NCBI GenBank assembly: GCA_964424555.1
Contig: CAYRIX010000031.1
Span: 1 to 21,311 of the forward strand
Source of the DNA: UMGS172 sp964424555
GTDB taxonomy: Bacteria; Bacillota; Clostridia; Oscillospirales; Acutalibacteraceae
Length of the DNA stretch: 21,311 nt
Direction: 5' to 3'
Part shown: one piece after another, positions 20,275-21,311 of the stretch
How the letters are laid out: every line of letters starts with the position of its first letter
Numbering within the stretch: the stretch's first letter is position 1
Translations under genes and position numbers: made by a program
The notes under the pieces: generated by a model
Databases searched by the model: none
The model's input: the letters and a program-made list of their open reading frames with translations, nothing else
Told to the model about the DNA's origin: nothing

Positions 20275-21311
20275 ATGCAAAAGAAAACATCAATCGGCGG
20301 TCAGGCACTTATCGAGGGTATAATGATGAAGGGCCCTTATAAGACCGCAATGGCTGTCAGAAAAAAGGACGGCTCTATAGATATTTCCGAGGTAGAGGAA
20401 AAGCACTTAAAGGATAAGTGCTGTATTTTCGGTTGGCCCATTATCAGAGGAATGGTAAACCTGATAGAGTCGATGCGTATCGGATACAAGACCATGATGC
20501 AGTCGGCTGATATTTCAGGCTTTACCGAGCTTGATGAGGAAGAGCCCGACAAGAGTAAGACCGAGTCTCAGGCGGCTGTTGAGGCAACGGCAACCGAGGC
20601 TGACGCAATTGAGACCACCGAGACCAAAGCAGTCGGGACGGCTGTAGCCGAAGCTGCCGAGTCACACGGTGGCGATGACAAGACCGAGGATAAACCTAAA
20701 GAGAAAAAGGAAAACGCCTTCACCGCTATAGTTATGGCGGTCGGTGCAGTGCTTGGCGTGGCATTGGCACTGTTGCTGTTTATGTATCTGCCGTCGTTGG
20801 CCTTTAAAGGCATTGACTACCTTGTCCCTGCAGACCTTACCAACCTTAAGGGTCTTATAGAGGGACTTCTGAAAATGGCTATCTTTATAGGCTACATAGC
20901 TGTGGTTGCCTTGGAGAAGGATATTAAGCGTGTGTTCATGTATCACGGTGCTGAGCATAAGACCATTTTTTGTTATGAAAGCGGTAAGGAGCTTACTGTG
21001 GAAAATGTGCGTGGCTTCAAACGTTTCCACCCCAGATGCGGAACGTCGTTTATGTTCCTTATGCTGGCTATAGGAATACTTGTGAGCAGTGTGCTGGTCA
21101 TAGTGCTTCCCGATTTTATAATCGACCGTAACTATATATGGGTGCCGATAAAGATACTTACACTTCCGCTGACCTGCGGTTTGGGATACGAGCTTATAAA
21201 AATATGCGGCAGGCATGACAATGTGCTGACACGTATTATTGCGGCTCCGGGTCTGTGGATAAACAGCATCGTAGGTACCGTGTTCTCGCTGGCTTTTGTC
21301 TGTATGCTTCT
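20275..21311 (+). CDS. yqhQ: DUF1385 membrane protein YqhQ (3' end outside window)
   Basis: 345 codons are present and the frame is open to the window edge. ATG 20275 follows AAAGGA and lies 3 nt after the kinase stop. DUF1385/YqhQ hallmarks: IGGQALIEGIMMKGP at the N-terminus, WPIIRGMVNLIES (54-66), YHGAEHKTIFCYE (223-235) and FHPRCGTSFMF (251-261), which contain conserved His, Glu and Cys suggesting a metal site. Predicted helices follow from ~148. A conspicuous low-complexity Glu/Ala/Thr/Asp-rich stretch (~86-147) sits between the two conserved halves, longer than I expect for this family. YqhQ is widely conserved in Firmicutes but its function is unknown; it is often found near prmC/prfA, which might lie beyond the right edge. 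Confidence 0.9.
   Translation, partial: MQKKTSIGGQALIEGIMMKGPYKTAMAVRKKDGSIDISEVEEKHLKDKCCIFGWPIIRGMVNLIESMRIGYKTMMQSADISGFTELDEEEPDKSKTESQAAVEATATEADAIETTETKAVGTAVAEAAESHGGDDKTEDKPKEKKENAFTAIVMAVGAVLGVALALLLFMYLPSLAFKGIDYLVPADLTNLKGLIEGLLKMAIFIGYIAVVALEKDIKRVFMYHGAEHKTIFCYESGKELTVENVRGFKRFHPRCGTSFMFLMLAIGILVSSVLVIVLPDFIIDRNYIWVPIKILTLPLTCGLGYELIKICGRHDNVLTRIIAAPGLWINSIVGTVFSLAFVCML

Noticed and set aside
20662..21216. 184-codon minus-strand open frame
   Set aside because: Antisense to conserved parts of yqhQ; Lys/His-rich composition typical of a shadow frame.

Overview
The window looks like chromosomal DNA from a Clostridia-class Firmicute, probably a gut-type member of the Oscillospirales/Ruminococcaceae. 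This is inferred from strong AAGGAG-type ribosome binding sites, frequent TTG and GTG starts, compact rho-independent terminators, Gram-positive lipoproteins, a DUF5058 gene and a YqhQ (DUF1385) gene. I cannot name the species.

Layout. (1) 1-908 is a visibly AT-rich accessory piece. It holds the 3' end of what looks like a polymorphic-toxin or phage-type gene, joined in frame to a small immunity-like domain, followed by a separate paralogue of that domain. (2) 909-1204 holds two strong hairpins and a promoter. (3) 1205-5426 is a tight four-gene operon: an NSS-family sodium symporter, a DUF5058 membrane protein, a second unknown membrane protein, and a membrane-anchored M20 metallopeptidase. 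It suggests uptake and hydrolysis of peptides or acylated amino acids. (4) 5508-11080 looks like a carbohydrate/envelope locus: a lipoprotein with a GH16-fold domain that has lost its catalytic residues, a sugar isomerase/epimerase-like protein, two tandem CE4-type deacetylase paralogues, and an AraC-family regulator. (5) 11265-14297 is an envelope-signalling block: a small two-helix membrane protein, a charged helical protein, an OmpR-type response regulator with its histidine kinase, and then a second copy of the small membrane-protein family. (6) 14339-14794 on the minus strand is a tRNA-Met/tRNA-Glu operon with a perfect consensus promoter. A repeated module downstream carries a second, broken tRNA-Glu 3' end. 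(7) 14865-16110 is a small membrane protein and a convergent AraC-family gene sharing a two-way terminator. (8) 16173-16475 is a 39-codon peptide gene with its own promoter and terminator. (9) 16554-21311 is a lipoprotein with three Asp-rich FG-GAP/VCBS-like loops, a second OmpR-type two-component system split by an inverted-repeat element, and yqhQ, which runs off the end.

The strongest leads for something undescribed are the orphan 39-residue peptide with a promoter motif matching that of the adjacent lipoprotein/two-component operon, the inactive GH16-like lipoprotein in the deacetylase locus, the DUF5058-containing transporter/peptidase operon, the twin small membrane proteins flanking a two-component system, and the tRNA-Glu remnant repeat. 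None could be tested here by database search; all family names rest on recognising motifs in the translations.
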